A DNA stretch of 64,000 bases from the NCBI GenBank assembly GCA_009692425.1, contig SHZF01000002.1:1-64000 (forward strand), given 5' to 3'. How positions within the stretch are numbered: the stretch's first letter is position 1; the number at the start of each line of letters is the position of its first letter. A model generated the notes under the pieces. That model did not search any database. It was not told where the DNA came from and saw only the letters and a list, made by a program, of their open reading frames with translations. Below are positions 25,245 to 34,341 of this stretch, piece by piece. Both the position numbers and the translations under genes were made by a program. The stretch comes from Myxococcales bacterium. Lineage in GTDB: Bacteria > Myxococcota_A > UBA9042.

Positions 25245-26906
25245 TTACGGCACGAAGCCGCCCTTCTGCCACGCCTTGATCATCGCCTTCTGCTGGGGCG
25301 TCAGTTTTGGGTCGGGCAGCGGCATGTAGTCCTTTTCGAGCTGATAGTTGATCGCGCCGATCCAGTTCTGCCACGCTGCCGCCGAGTCGAGCTTGATCTT
25401 GGGCTTGCCCAGCACGTGGCAATCCGCGCAGCGGGCCTTGAGCAACGGTTCGATGTCTGTCGTCCACGTCGGCGGCGGCGGCGGTTTCGCATCGCCGAGG
25501 CTGAGGCGCACGAGCCCTGCCTTCCCCTTGGCAAGGACACGGCCTTGGTCGTCGAGCGCGATCGCGTGCAGCCCCTGGGTGCCCTGCAGTGGAAAGAACA
25601 CGCCGGCCTCGTGCAGCCACAGCCCGTCCTTCGTCGTCACGACCGCCTCGGGCCGCGTGTCGCGCACTGCCACCGCCGTGACATCGGCGGGCAAGGACAG
25701 CCACTGCCAGGAGCCGTCCGCGTCGCGCCGTCGCAGCTTGCCCGCAACCGGCAGCCACAGCGTCTGCTCACCGTCTGCGACCAGCTGCGTCGTGGGCAGC
25801 CCCGCCTTTTCGAGCCATGCCGTTGCGCTCGCACCTTTCGTCAGCACGGCGTGCAGCGCGCTCCCGCTGTACAGCCACAGCGCCGGGACCCACGACGTCG
25901 GCTTGGGCGCGGTCCCCGGCACGCCGTTGGCGGCGACGAGCACGGCCGGCCCACCCGCGAGCAGGGGCAGGGCCGGCTCCAGGCCTGCGAGATCGACACT
26001 GTGCAGTAGCTTGCCGTCGTGCACCCACAGGCTGCCCGCACAGCCCAGCCAGAGCGCGTCGATCGGCTGCGCACTGACCCGGGCCAGTGCCAGCGGTGGC
26101 CCGGGCAGCAGAGCCTGGAGCGGCGACACCTTCCATTTCTTGGACACGATGGCGTACAGCCCGGCGTCTGTGCCGAACAGCCAGTCTCCGCTGGCGATGC
26201 GGATGGCCGCGCGCACGCCGCCGACGTTGCCGCCCACCTGCTCGGGCGGAATGTCCTGCTTGGCCGCCAGCACCGTCTGGGTGCCGGTCTCCGCCAGCAC
26301 GGTCTCGCCCTGCATCGGCCACGCGAACCCGATTGGGCCCGGCACGAGGACCTCCGCGCTCGTCGCGACGGGTGGGCCGACGGTCGCCGCGACGGGCGTT
26401 TCGATCACCGGCAGCGTGCCGGAATCGTCCTTCTCGGTGTCCGGCGCCGCTGCTGCACCGGTGTCGCCTGCCTCCGGTGCTGCACCGGTGTCGCCTGCCT
26501 CCGGTGCTGCACCGGTGTCGCCTGCCTCCGGTGCCGCGTCGGCCTGCGCGTCTGCCGTGCCATCCAGGGGGCCACCCGGGTCACTGGCTTCCCCTGTCGC
26601 GTCTGGCGCGCCATTTGTGCTCGCGGCATCTCCCGCCGCGCCAGTGTCACCGGCTGCATCCAGCGGCGCGCTAGCCGCGTCGGCGTCGCTCCCTCGCGCC
26701 ACGCCGTCGGCCAGCCCGCCAACCGCATCCGCCGATGCCGCACCGGGCACGTCTGCGGTCGGAACGGGTGCGGCAGCACTACACGCCACCAGCAATGCGG
26801 CCACCAGGCTAGGAAGCGGGCGTGACCCCGAGGGGAACACCGCTGCCGAGACCCAGCGTGGTTCGTGCGTCGGTGCGGGCGCGCTTGCGAGGAGCCGAGG
26901 GGGCAT
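25245..26906 (-). CDS. Lipoprotein with propeller-like region and C-terminal c-type haem site
   Basis: About 553 residues. A hydrophobic N-terminus ends LLVAC (lipobox). A long Ala/Asp/Gly linker with three copies of a nine-residue unit follows. Next is a region of about 300 residues of repeated short beta segments (DGLWLHEAGVFFPLQG, DAL..LGCAGSLWVHDGKLL) that looks like a regulator-propeller fold. The C-terminus is an isolated cytochrome-like module, IEPLLKARCADCHVLGKPK, with the haem motif CADCH at about 493-497 and the possible axial methionine in YMPLPDP. The start is uncertain: ATG 26906 or GTG 26840. It belongs functionally with the downstream haem/DUF1501 genes but has 188 bp and a candidate promoter between. 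Confidence 0.75.
   Translation of the reverse strand: MPPRLLASAPAPTHEPRWVSAAVFPSGSRPLPSLVAALLVACSAAAPVPTADVPGAASADAVGGLADGVARGSDADAASAPLDAAGDTGAAGDAASTNGAPDATGEASDPGGPLDGTADAQADAAPEAGDTGAAPEAGDTGAAPEAGDTGAAAAPDTEKDDSGTLPVIETPVAATVGPPVATSAEVLVPGPIGFAWPMQGETVLAETGTQTVLAAKQDIPPEQVGGNVGGVRAAIRIASGDWLFGTDAGLYAIVSKKWKVSPLQALLPGPPLALARVSAQPIDALWLGCAGSLWVHDGKLLHSVDLAGLEPALPLLAGGPAVLVAANGVPGTAPKPTSWVPALWLYSGSALHAVLTKGASATAWLEKAGLPTTQLVADGEQTLWLPVAGKLRRRDADGSWQWLSLPADVTAVAVRDTRPEAVVTTKDGLWLHEAGVFFPLQGTQGLHAIALDDQGRVLAKGKAGLVRLSLGDAKPPPPPTWTTDIEPLLKARCADCHVLGKPKIKLDSAAAWQNWIGAINYQLEKDYMPLPDPKLTPQQKAMIKAWQKGGFVP
26452..26532 (-). repeat. 27-bp perfect tandem repeat in a lipoprotein linker
   Basis: Three copies at 26452, 26479 and 26506 inside the linker of the propeller/haem lipoprotein, encoding the nine-residue unit DTGAAPEAG on the reverse strand. 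Copies are identical at the base level, so the array is recent or being homogenised. Confidence 0.85.
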
Positions 26907-26965
26907 GACAGCATCCAGCCAGGCGAGGTCCCGCAAGTTCGGTGCAGGGGCCGCGGGGGTTTCCC

Positions 26966-29900
26966 ATGCGTCGTGCCAGCGTCGTGCATTCCGCGCGGAC
27001 TCGTCAAGCCGCCCGCCATTGGTGTGATCCGGTCGGGCACCCCCGTGCGGCCTGGCTTGCGTGGATCGTGCTCGCGGCCGCGTGCGGCGAACCCTCCGTC
27101 TCGGGCGGAGCAGGGGGAGATGCAGCGGCGGGTGTTGCGGATGCGGCCCCCATCGATGGGACTGCGCCAGACTCCACCGCTTCCGATGCCCCGATCCAGG
27201 GTGGCGCGGAGGTCTCCGCCGATGTGGCCGCGCCTCCCGACGTGCCCGCGCCTCCCGACGTGCCCGCGCCTTCGGACGTGGCCGCGCCTTCGGACGTGGC
27301 CGCGCCTTCCGACGTGCCCGCGCCCGTGGATGTCGCTGCGCCCGTGGATGTCGCTGCGCCCGTGGATGTCGCTGCGCCCGTGGACCTGCCGGCGGCTGCC
27401 GATGTGCCGCTGCCCGATGTCCAGCCGAAGCCCGACGCCGTTACCGATGCGCTGGTCGACGCGAATCCCACGGACGCATCGTTGGATGGCCTGGTCGATG
27501 CCGCCAAGGACACCGCCAAGGACACCGCCAAGGACACCGCCAAGCTCGACACGGCGCCCGCGATCGGTCCGTGCCAGCCCGCGCTCCAGATCGTGCCCGG
27601 CAACGCCAAGGTACTGCCTTTGGACCTCGTGCAGCTTTCCGGAGTCGGGGGATCGGGCGCCTACAAGTTCGCCCTGACCCAGAACAACTCGGACGGCCTT
27701 GTCAACGCGCTCACGGGAGCCTACCTCGCCGGCGAGAAAGAAGGTGTCATCGATCAGGTGACCCTGACCGACAAGGGCTGCACCGGCAGCGCCGTTGCCA
27801 TGTTGGGCGTCGTCAAGCCGATGACGGTACAGCCTGCCAGTGCGTTGCTGGCGCCGCTGAAGGGGTTCAAGTTCGCCGTCGCCCACGGCTCGGGGGCCTT
27901 CAAGTTCGAGGTCGTTACCAACAAGACTGGCGCGACCGTCTCGATCAGTGGGCTGTACCAATCGGGCCTCAAGCCCGGCATCGACATCGTCCGCATCTCG
28001 GACGCCAAGACGGGCCAGTACTTCGATGTGCCGATCACCATCGAGGTCGGCTCGACCATGGCCGCGGTGCCGGGCCACGCCGTGCTGCCGATCGGCTCTG
28101 CGCTCGCCGTCCAGGTCATCGGCGGCACTGGCGTTTTCAGCGCAATGCTGGTCGGGACGTCGGTGGTGTTCAAGGACGGCACGGCGAGCGCAGTCGCGGT
28201 GGGCGCGACGACGCTGACTTTGACCGACAGCCTCACGAGCCAGACCGCAACGGTCGAAGTCGAGGTGGTCGAGGCCCACCAGCCGACGTGGGCGCGGACC
28301 GGCGACTTTCTGGAGCAGGGCGTCGCGCTCGGGCTCGACATCGACGGCGACAACCTCAGCGACGCGGCGCTCGGCGTGGCGGAACTCGACTTCGACGACT
28401 ACAACGATGGCGGCGTCCTGGTGTGGCAGGGCAAGGCGGGCGGCTTCAACGCCAAGCCGCACCAGGTGCTGCACGGTGCCGGGCAGGAGGCGCGCTTCGG
28501 CTGGGCGGTTGCCGCGGGCGACGTCGACCAGGAGGGCGCCGATGAACTGGTGGTCGGCGCGCCGCTCGCCGACGTGGGTGCCGTGGATGCCGGCGCCGTC
28601 TACGTCTACCAGGCCAAGGCGGGCACGTACGTCGCGCAGCCGATCCGCACCCTGTCGGGCCCGTTCGCGGGCGACCAATTCGGCGCGGCCGTCGCCGTGT
28701 GCGACTTCAACAAGGACGGCTGGCTCGATCTCGCGGTCGGCGCCCCGACCGGCGAGGATCGCGACTTGAGCCCGGTGGCGACGGATCAAGGCGCCGTGCA
28801 CGTGTTCCTCGGCCACGAGTCGGGCTACCTCGACAAGGCGGAGCAAGTCGTCTACGGCGAACTGCCGACCGCGACCGGTACGTGGAAGGCCGCACCGGCG
28901 CTGCGCCAAGGCACCTGGCTGGCGGCGGGCGACTTCGACGGGGACGGCGCCTGCGACCTCGCAGCCACCGGCCTCAACTACGCGCAGCCCAATGGCGGCG
29001 CGGCCGGCGACGGGGCCGTCATGCTGTACCGGGGCATGCCGGGTTCGAAGCTCACGCTGGGCGGCGTCACCCCAAAGCCCGTGCGCGCCTGGGCGCCGTC
29101 GAAGCCTGCGGATGCGGCCAGCAACTTCGGCCGGTGGCTCGCGTTTGGCGACGTCGACAAGGACGGCAAGGCGGACCTCGCCGTCAGCCAGCGCCTGCAC
29201 GACATCGTGGACAAGAAAATCGTCAACGCCGGCGCGGTGCGCCTGTACCGGGGCACGCCGCTGTCCGACGACGCAACGCCGTCGCTCGCACCGGTCGAGG
29301 CCGACGACTGGTTCGTCGAGGGCGCTGTGGCTAACGACAACCTGGGGGGCAGCGTGCACCTGGGCGACGTCAATGGCGACGGTGCAGCTGACGTCGTGGT
29401 CGGCGTGCTGCTGGGCGAGGCCGCGGCAGTGCCGGGCGCTCCGGCCCCGATCGTAGACACGGGTCTGGTGCACGTGTACTTCGGCAAGACCGGCAAGCTG
29501 CCCGACACGGTCGCGGACGTCGAGATCGCGGGCACGGGCGCCAGCTACCGCATGGGCATGGCCGCCACGGCGCTGGCCAAGTCCGATGGAGACAACAAGC
29601 CGGACTTGTTGGTGTTCGCGGCCTACGACTCCACCATCGGCTCGGCTGTGGGGCGCGCCTACCTCGCGCGCGGCAGCAAGTCCTTCGCGGACCCGACGCC
29701 GCTCGACCTGCCGGGCGAGGCGGCCAATGTGCGGTTCGGCACGGCAGTCGCCATCGTGGGCGACGTCGACGGCGACGGCTTCGCCGACCTCGTCGCGGGC
29801 GCGCCGGCGTACGACGATCCCAAGGCGATACGTGGCGCCATGGGGACCGCGTACCTGTTCAAGGGCGGCAAGACCGGCTTCGCCAAGGTGCCCTCGCAGC

Positions 29901-31204
29901 AGTGGTTCGATTTCTTGGGCCACACCGCGTTCGACGGGTTTGGCCAGGCGGTGGCCGGCATTGGCGACTTCGACAGCGACGGCGCCCCCGATGTCGCGAT
30001 CGTGGCGCGCGCCGAGGACGCCCCGGCGTCTTGGGCCAAGACGTACTGGGCCGACATTACGGTGGCCTCGTGCCTTGCCGACCCGGCCAAGCCTACTCAG
30101 TTCAAGGCGGCAAACGACGCCGGCGCCGTCTACGTGTTCAAGGGCGGCACGAAGAGCGTGGACTCGGTGCCGCGCTACCTGGTGTTTCCGCCGCAAGCGG
30201 GGCAGCTCCTCGACGGCGTGTTCGGCGGTTTCGACTACGACGGCGACGGGTTGAAGGACTTCGCGTTTACCAGTCTGGCGGCCGACAAGGCGGGGCGCCA
30301 GAACGTCGGCGCCGTGTACCTCGTGCGGGGCCGCAAGCCGACCAAGACGGGGCCCGAAATCCAAGTGTTGTGCCCCGACGACGAACTGTATGGCGCAAGC
30401 GTCAACGATGCGTTCGGTCGCAGCGTGGCCGGCCTCGGGGACCTCAACGCCGACGGCTGCGACGAATTGGCCATCGGCGCCAGCGCCGCCGACGCGCCCG
30501 GCAAGGCCGACCAGGGCGCCGTCTACGTCGTCTTTGGCTTCGGGCCGAAATGCCAGCAGCCGGTGCCGACCTACTTCGCCTTGTACCCCGGCCAGACGGG
30601 CGCCCAAGCGGGCTATGCGGTGGCGAGCGGCGACCTCGACGGCGACGCGACGCTCGACCTCGTGGTCGGCGGTGTGGGCAAGGTGAAGGTCGGCAACGTC
30701 GTTGGCGGCGCCTGGATCGTGCTCGGCGCCTACCTCAAGACCTTCACGCCCAACTTGTGGAAGGACGGCGAGGTCCCCATCGACAAGCACCCGCTCGGCG
30801 ACCCGGCCGCCACCGGCCTGTCGATCGAGGGCGCGCTGCCGGGAGAGCGGGCCGGCGCCGCCGTCGCCATCGTGCCGCGCGTAGACAAGAAGGCCGGGTT
30901 CGCCGGCATCGTCATCGGCAGCCCGTTTGGCGACCTCGGCGCGGGACCGTTCACGGGCGCGGCCCGCATCTACCAGTACGCGCCCGTCGGCAATGGCGTG
31001 ACGGCGCTGCTCGAGGTGCCGCGCGCTGGGCTCATCGGCGAGAGTGGCCGCCCGAACGGGCGCCTGGGCGAGGCCGTCTCCGTTGGTGTCCTCGACGGCA
31101 AGCCCTGGGTCGCCGTCGGCGGGCAGTTGGCGACCCCCAAGGCGTGCGGCGGCGTGGACTTGGGCGGCGTCTATGCGTTCTCGACGGCGAAGGTGAAGCC
31201 GTAG
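26966..31204 (+). CDS. Giant lipoprotein with Ig-like and integrin-type FG-GAP repeats
   Basis: 1412 residues. N-terminus MRRASV..., hydrophobic stretch and lipobox AAAC; then a linker of about 150 residues built from PAPxDV and AKDT repeats. Three bacterial Ig-like segments follow, each with a GSGAYKF-like strand (about residues 210-440). Then come about eleven FG-GAP repeats with the integrin alpha pattern, for example RFGWAVAAGDVDQEGADELVVGAP and GDVNGDGAADVVVG, running to the C-terminus. Calcium loops (DxDGDG) are present throughout. It is likely a large calcium-stabilised surface propeller for adhesion or ligand binding; this is inferred from the fold. The start follows GGGGG at 6-7 bases. 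It is divergent from the propeller/haem lipoprotein. Confidence 0.88.
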   Translation: MRRASVVHSARTRQAARHWCDPVGHPRAAWLAWIVLAAACGEPSVSGGAGGDAAAGVADAAPIDGTAPDSTASDAPIQGGAEVSADVAAPPDVPAPPDVPAPSDVAAPSDVAAPSDVPAPVDVAAPVDVAAPVDVAAPVDLPAAADVPLPDVQPKPDAVTDALVDANPTDASLDGLVDAAKDTAKDTAKDTAKLDTAPAIGPCQPALQIVPGNAKVLPLDLVQLSGVGGSGAYKFALTQNNSDGLVNALTGAYLAGEKEGVIDQVTLTDKGCTGSAVAMLGVVKPMTVQPASALLAPLKGFKFAVAHGSGAFKFEVVTNKTGATVSISGLYQSGLKPGIDIVRISDAKTGQYFDVPITIEVGSTMAAVPGHAVLPIGSALAVQVIGGTGVFSAMLVGTSVVFKDGTASAVAVGATTLTLTDSLTSQTATVEVEVVEAHQPTWARTGDFLEQGVALGLDIDGDNLSDAALGVAELDFDDYNDGGVLVWQGKAGGFNAKPHQVLHGAGQEARFGWAVAAGDVDQEGADELVVGAPLADVGAVDAGAVYVYQAKAGTYVAQPIRTLSGPFAGDQFGAAVAVCDFNKDGWLDLAVGAPTGEDRDLSPVATDQGAVHVFLGHESGYLDKAEQVVYGELPTATGTWKAAPALRQGTWLAAGDFDGDGACDLAATGLNYAQPNGGAAGDGAVMLYRGMPGSKLTLGGVTPKPVRAWAPSKPADAASNFGRWLAFGDVDKDGKADLAVSQRLHDIVDKKIVNAGAVRLYRGTPLSDDATPSLAPVEADDWFVEGAVANDNLGGSVHLGDVNGDGAADVVVGVLLGEAAAVPGAPAPIVDTGLVHVYFGKTGKLPDTVADVEIAGTGASYRMGMAATALAKSDGDNKPDLLVFAAYDSTIGSAVGRAYLARGSKSFADPTPLDLPGEAANVRFGTAVAIVGDVDGDGFADLVAGAPAYDDPKAIRGAMGTAYLFKGGKTGFAKVPSQQWFDFLGHTAFDGFGQAVAGIGDFDSDGAPDVAIVARAEDAPASWAKTYWADITVASCLADPAKPTQFKAANDAGAVYVFKGGTKSVDSVPRYLVFPPQAGQLLDGVFGGFDYDGDGLKDFAFTSLAADKAGRQNVGAVYLVRGRKPTKTGPEIQVLCPDDELYGASVNDAFGRSVAGLGDLNADGCDELAIGASAADAPGKADQGAVYVVFGFGPKCQQPVPTYFALYPGQTGAQAGYAVASGDLDGDATLDLVVGGVGKVKVGNVVGGAWIVLGAYLKTFTPNLWKDGEVPIDKHPLGDPAATGLSIEGALPGERAGAAVAIVPRVDKKAGFAGIVIGSPFGDLGAGPFTGAARIYQYAPVGNGVTALLEVPRAGLIGESGRPNGRLGEAVSVGVLDGKPWVAVGGQLATPKACGGVDLGGVYAFSTAKVKP
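27221..27382 (+). repeat. 18-bp tandem repeat in the linker of the giant lipoprotein
   Basis: Nine copies in phase (27221, 27239, ... 27365). Each encodes six residues of the form DVxAPx. The last three copies are base-identical (GATGTCGCTGCGCCCGTG); earlier copies fall into two sequence classes, suggesting stepwise expansion. Confidence 0.85.
27503..27538 (+). repeat. 12-bp perfect tandem repeat
   Basis: Three identical copies of GCCAAGGACACC (AKDT) and a fourth diverged one, at the end of the same linker. Confidence 0.8.
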
Positions 31205-31271
31205 TCGGTTCCAGCGGACTGGACGTTGGTTCGCCGCGGCGTGACACTGTGGGCTCCGTCCGGAGGTTCCC

Positions 31272-33650
31272 ATGCTTCGCTGCAACGCCGTCGTCTGGTT
31301 TTCTGCTGCCTGCGCGCTCTGCCTGCCCGCTGCCGCGCGTGCGGCCCCACCCGCGGGACTGGACGCGCACGGCGCGCTGGGCTCTGCCGGCGGCGGCCCC
31401 GTGGCGGACGGCGTCTACCCCCTGACGTTCCGGCTCTATGACGGCGAGGGTCCACAGGCCAAGCAGCTGTGGGAAGAAATCCTCGTCGCTGTGCCCGTCA
31501 AGGCCGGCACGTTTGCGGTGGTGCTGGGTCAGAAAGTGGCCTTGCCTGTGGCCGCGTTCGCCGACGGCAGCGCCGCGTGGATCGGCGTGACGGTGGCCGG
31601 CGACCCCGAACTCGCGCGCGTCGGCCTGCGCGCCGTGCCGTATGCCTTGCGCGCTGCGGGCGCGGCCAGCGCGGCCGATCTGCAGTGCTCCGGATGCGTC
31701 GAGGCCGGCGAACTCGCGGCGGGCAGCGTGACCAGCGAAAAGTTGGCTGGCGGGGCGGTACAGGCCAAGCACGTGGACTTCAGCTACGCGGGCTCCGACA
31801 GCAAGGGCGGCCCGGCCAACCATGCGTTGACGGCTGACGCGGCCAAGGTCTCCGAGAGCGCCAAAAGCGCCGACACCGCAAAGTCGGCCGAGACAGCCAA
31901 GTCAGCAGAAACAGCCAAGTCAGCAGAAACAGCCAAGTCAGCAGAAACAGCCAAGATCGCCGAATTCGCCGCTTCGGCCGACGAGGCCAAGACCTCGAAA
32001 TCCGCCCAGAGCCTGAAGTGCACCGACTGCGTCACTGCGGCGATGTTCGATGCCAACGTCGCCGCCGATCTCGTTGCGATCAAGAAGCTGGCGCCCATCG
32101 CGCTGTCGGGCCTCGCCAAGGACCTCGGTGGCGCGCTGGCGGGCAACCTCGACTTTGCCGCGAACCAAGCGTTGCTTTTTCGGGTCCAGAACGCCAAGGC
32201 CGAACCCATCAAGTGCGACGCGGCGGCGGCCGGCATGGTCTGGTTCGACACGGCCGCCGGGCTGTTCATGGGGTGCGACGGCAAGGCGTGGGGCCCGCTC
32301 GGTGGCGGCAAGCCTGCGCTCGGCACTGCCCAGAACCCGGCGCTGTCGTGCGCGCACGTGCTGGCCGCCGACGCGGGCGCCAAGACGGGTCCCTACTGGA
32401 TCCAAACGCCTGCTGCGCCGGCACCGTTCGTCGCGCTGTGCGACATGGAGACCGCGGGTGGTGGCTGGATGCTGCTGCTCACCCTGCTGCACCCGCGCGA
32501 CCAGTACGCGGGGTCCGTCAACCCGTTCCTGCACGATCTCAACGCGGGCTCACCCTCGCTCAAGGCGGGCTACAGCCGCGACTGGTCGCGCGACCTCGGC
32601 AACGGCGCGGTGTCCGACGGGCTTACCGAGTTCCTGATCCAGCGGCCCAACGCGCTCGGCAAGCCGGCCATCGCGGCAACGGTCGCCCAGTGGTGCAGTT
32701 GGAAGGGTACGGGTGCGACCTGCGGCGCCGGCACGAATCACGGCTTCCTCGCCCGCATCGACGCGCCGCCGGGCAAGACGGGTTCATGGTACTTCAACCA
32801 ATGTTCGCTCGACGGCAGCTGTCTGACGACCGGCACCGACGGCCCCGGCTTCAACACCAACGCCGACCACTGCAACGGCCCGAACGCCGCGTTCGGCGCG
32901 TGCTGGACCGGCAGCACGGGCACGATGTACTGGGACGGCCAGACGGTCGGCGACAGCGAGGTGCTCGCGTACTGGGTGCGCCAGCCGGTACTGCCCACGA
33001 ACGCGCCAGTCTCGTGCCAGCAGGCCTTGAGCGCGGGCGGCAAGACGGGCGTGACCTGGCTCGACCTAGATGGCAGCGGGCCCGGCGTCCCATTCCGCGC
33101 ATGGTGCGACCAGGGCACCGATGGCGGCGGCTGGATGCTGCTGGCCACCATCACGCACCCGCAGAACCAGTACGCCGGCTCGGTCAATCCCTTCGTGATG
33201 CCGTTGAATGCAGGGGCTCCGGCGCCGGACGCGGCCTATTCGCGCAACTGGCTCAAGACGATCGGAGACGGCGCGGTCGTCAACGGCAAGACCTCGTTCC
33301 TGGTCGCGCACGAGTCGGCGGCCCCGCGCAAGACGCTCTCGGCCACCATCAGCACCTGGTGCGGGTGGGACAAGACGGCGGGCCAGTGCGGCGCGGGCGG
33401 CGGCCACGGCTACTACGGCAAGATCGCGACACCGGGCGGCAAGGCGGGCTCGTGGCATTTCAACGCGTGTTCGAAGGAGGGCGGCTGCCTGTCGACCGGC
33501 ACCGACGGCCCCGGCTTCGGCACGCACGGCGACTACTGCGCTGGCGACCAACAGGGCCACGGCATCTGCTGGACCGGCTCGGACGGCAACTTCTATTGGA
33601 GCGCCGGCGCGCTGGGCAAGGCGCAGGTGTTCACGTACTGGATGCGGTGA
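31272..33650 (+). CDS. Secreted protein with two tandem fibrinogen-like domains
   Basis: 792 residues. A signal peptide ends AARA (about residue 24). Then comes a small beta domain shared with the 3945-5663 product (GGGPVADGVYPLTF), CSGC/CTDC pairs, an (A/T)AKSAE six-residue repeat region and two successive fibrinogen-like C-terminal (FReD-type) domains. The first starts CAHVLAADAGAKTGPYW (about residue 358), the second CQQALSAGGKTGVTW (about 580). Both contain CDMETAGGGWMLL- or CDQGTDGGGWMLL-like signatures and the NQCSLDGSC / NACSKEGGC loop. FReD domains often bind acetylated sugars, so glycan binding is plausible. ATG 31272 follows GGAGG. It is 67 bp after the giant lipoprotein and may be co-transcribed. 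Confidence 0.87.
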   Translation: MLRCNAVVWFSAACALCLPAAARAAPPAGLDAHGALGSAGGGPVADGVYPLTFRLYDGEGPQAKQLWEEILVAVPVKAGTFAVVLGQKVALPVAAFADGSAAWIGVTVAGDPELARVGLRAVPYALRAAGAASAADLQCSGCVEAGELAAGSVTSEKLAGGAVQAKHVDFSYAGSDSKGGPANHALTADAAKVSESAKSADTAKSAETAKSAETAKSAETAKSAETAKIAEFAASADEAKTSKSAQSLKCTDCVTAAMFDANVAADLVAIKKLAPIALSGLAKDLGGALAGNLDFAANQALLFRVQNAKAEPIKCDAAAAGMVWFDTAAGLFMGCDGKAWGPLGGGKPALGTAQNPALSCAHVLAADAGAKTGPYWIQTPAAPAPFVALCDMETAGGGWMLLLTLLHPRDQYAGSVNPFLHDLNAGSPSLKAGYSRDWSRDLGNGAVSDGLTEFLIQRPNALGKPAIAATVAQWCSWKGTGATCGAGTNHGFLARIDAPPGKTGSWYFNQCSLDGSCLTTGTDGPGFNTNADHCNGPNAAFGACWTGSTGTMYWDGQTVGDSEVLAYWVRQPVLPTNAPVSCQQALSAGGKTGVTWLDLDGSGPGVPFRAWCDQGTDGGGWMLLATITHPQNQYAGSVNPFVMPLNAGAPAPDAAYSRNWLKTIGDGAVVNGKTSFLVAHESAAPRKTLSATISTWCGWDKTAGQCGAGGGHGYYGKIATPGGKAGSWHFNACSKEGGCLSTGTDGPGFGTHGDYCAGDQQGHGICWTGSDGNFYWSAGALGKAQVFTYWMR
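31875..31964 (+). repeat. 18-bp tandem repeat encoding TAKSAE
   Basis: Five copies (31875, 31893, 31911, 31929, 31947), the middle three base-identical. It forms the repetitive stem between the N-terminal domain and the fibrinogen-like domains. Confidence 0.85.
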
Positions 33651-33730
33651 CCGCGCCCAAGCCGCGCCCACTGCGGCCGAGGTGGGGTCTGCGCACCGGG
33701 GTCTCGAAGTCCCACCCCCTGCTGCGGGGC

Positions 33731-33759
33731 TTGTCACGCGGGACGATCCTGCGTAGGGT
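33731..33759 (+). promoter_or_regulatory. Candidate promoter for the tube protein gene
   Basis: TTGTCA (33731-33736), 17 bp, TAGGGT (33754-33759). The leader would be about 100 bases. With the terminator at 34342 it makes the gene a self-contained single-gene unit. Confidence 0.5.
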
Positions 33760-33868
33760 CGCCTTGGACTGAGACGCACCTTCCGCCATCTCGGTCCCCG
33801 CGCTCCGGCAACGTCGTCGGTCGTGCGGCAACTGGCGGCGCCCTCATAGGGGGCGACAGGAGCACATC

Positions 33869-34300
33869 ATGCCGAACCGTCGTGCATTCGACCACATCGG
33901 TAACTTCAACTTCAAGATCGAGATCGAAGGCGTGACCACCGGCGCCTTCCGCAATGTCGAGGGCCTCGACTCCGAGACGGAGATCGTCGAGTACCAGGAC
34001 GGCGACGACCTCATCCTGCGCAAGCGGCCGGGCCGCACGAAGTACTCGAACGTCACGCTCAAGCGCGGCTACATCAACAACACCGAGCTCTGGGAATGGC
34101 GCAAGGCCGTCATCGAGGGCAAGGTCCAGCGCAAGTCGGGTTCGGTCATCCTCTGCGCCGACGACGGCTCGGAGATCATGCGCTACAACTTCTTCGAAGG
34201 TTGGCCCACCAAGTGGAAGGGCTTCACCCTCGATGGCAAGGGCACCGACGTCAACGTCGAAGAGATGGAGCTCGCGGTCGAGAAGATCGAGCGCGGCTAG
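33869..34300 (+). CDS. gp19-type phage tail tube / contractile injection tube protein
   Basis: A 143-residue member of the T4-like gp19 tube family (PF06841 type), which also contains the inner tube subunits of extracellular contractile injection systems. Family features are FDHIGNFNFKIEIEGVTTGAFRNVEGLDSETEIVEYQDGD near the N-terminus (seen as short successive motifs), the basic strand RKRPGRTKYSNVTLKRG, ELWEWRKAVIEGK and the C-terminal VNVEEMELAVEKIER. ATG 33869 has AGGAG at seven bases. There are no sheath, baseplate, spike or ATPase genes in the window, so this is an orphan. Whether it assembles into a tube or serves a remote cluster cannot be told. Confidence 0.92.
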   Translation: MPNRRAFDHIGNFNFKIEIEGVTTGAFRNVEGLDSETEIVEYQDGDDLILRKRPGRTKYSNVTLKRGYINNTELWEWRKAVIEGKVQRKSGSVILCADDGSEIMRYNFFEGWPTKWKGFTLDGKGTDVNVEEMELAVEKIERG

Positions 34301-34341
34301 TCGTCTCCTGCCAGATTCTGCACAGTTGAAAGACTGAACGG

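Noticed and set aside
26405-31285. Reverse-strand open frame of 1626 codons across the giant lipoprotein gene
   Set aside because: It is the antisense shadow of the FG-GAP gene: Arg/Val/His-rich, no domain, and the forward frame has clear repeats and a ribosome-binding site. Only the part reading other genes is real.
33869-34300. Prophage or complete contractile injection system
   Set aside because: Only the tube subunit is present; neighbours are unrelated metabolic and surface genes.
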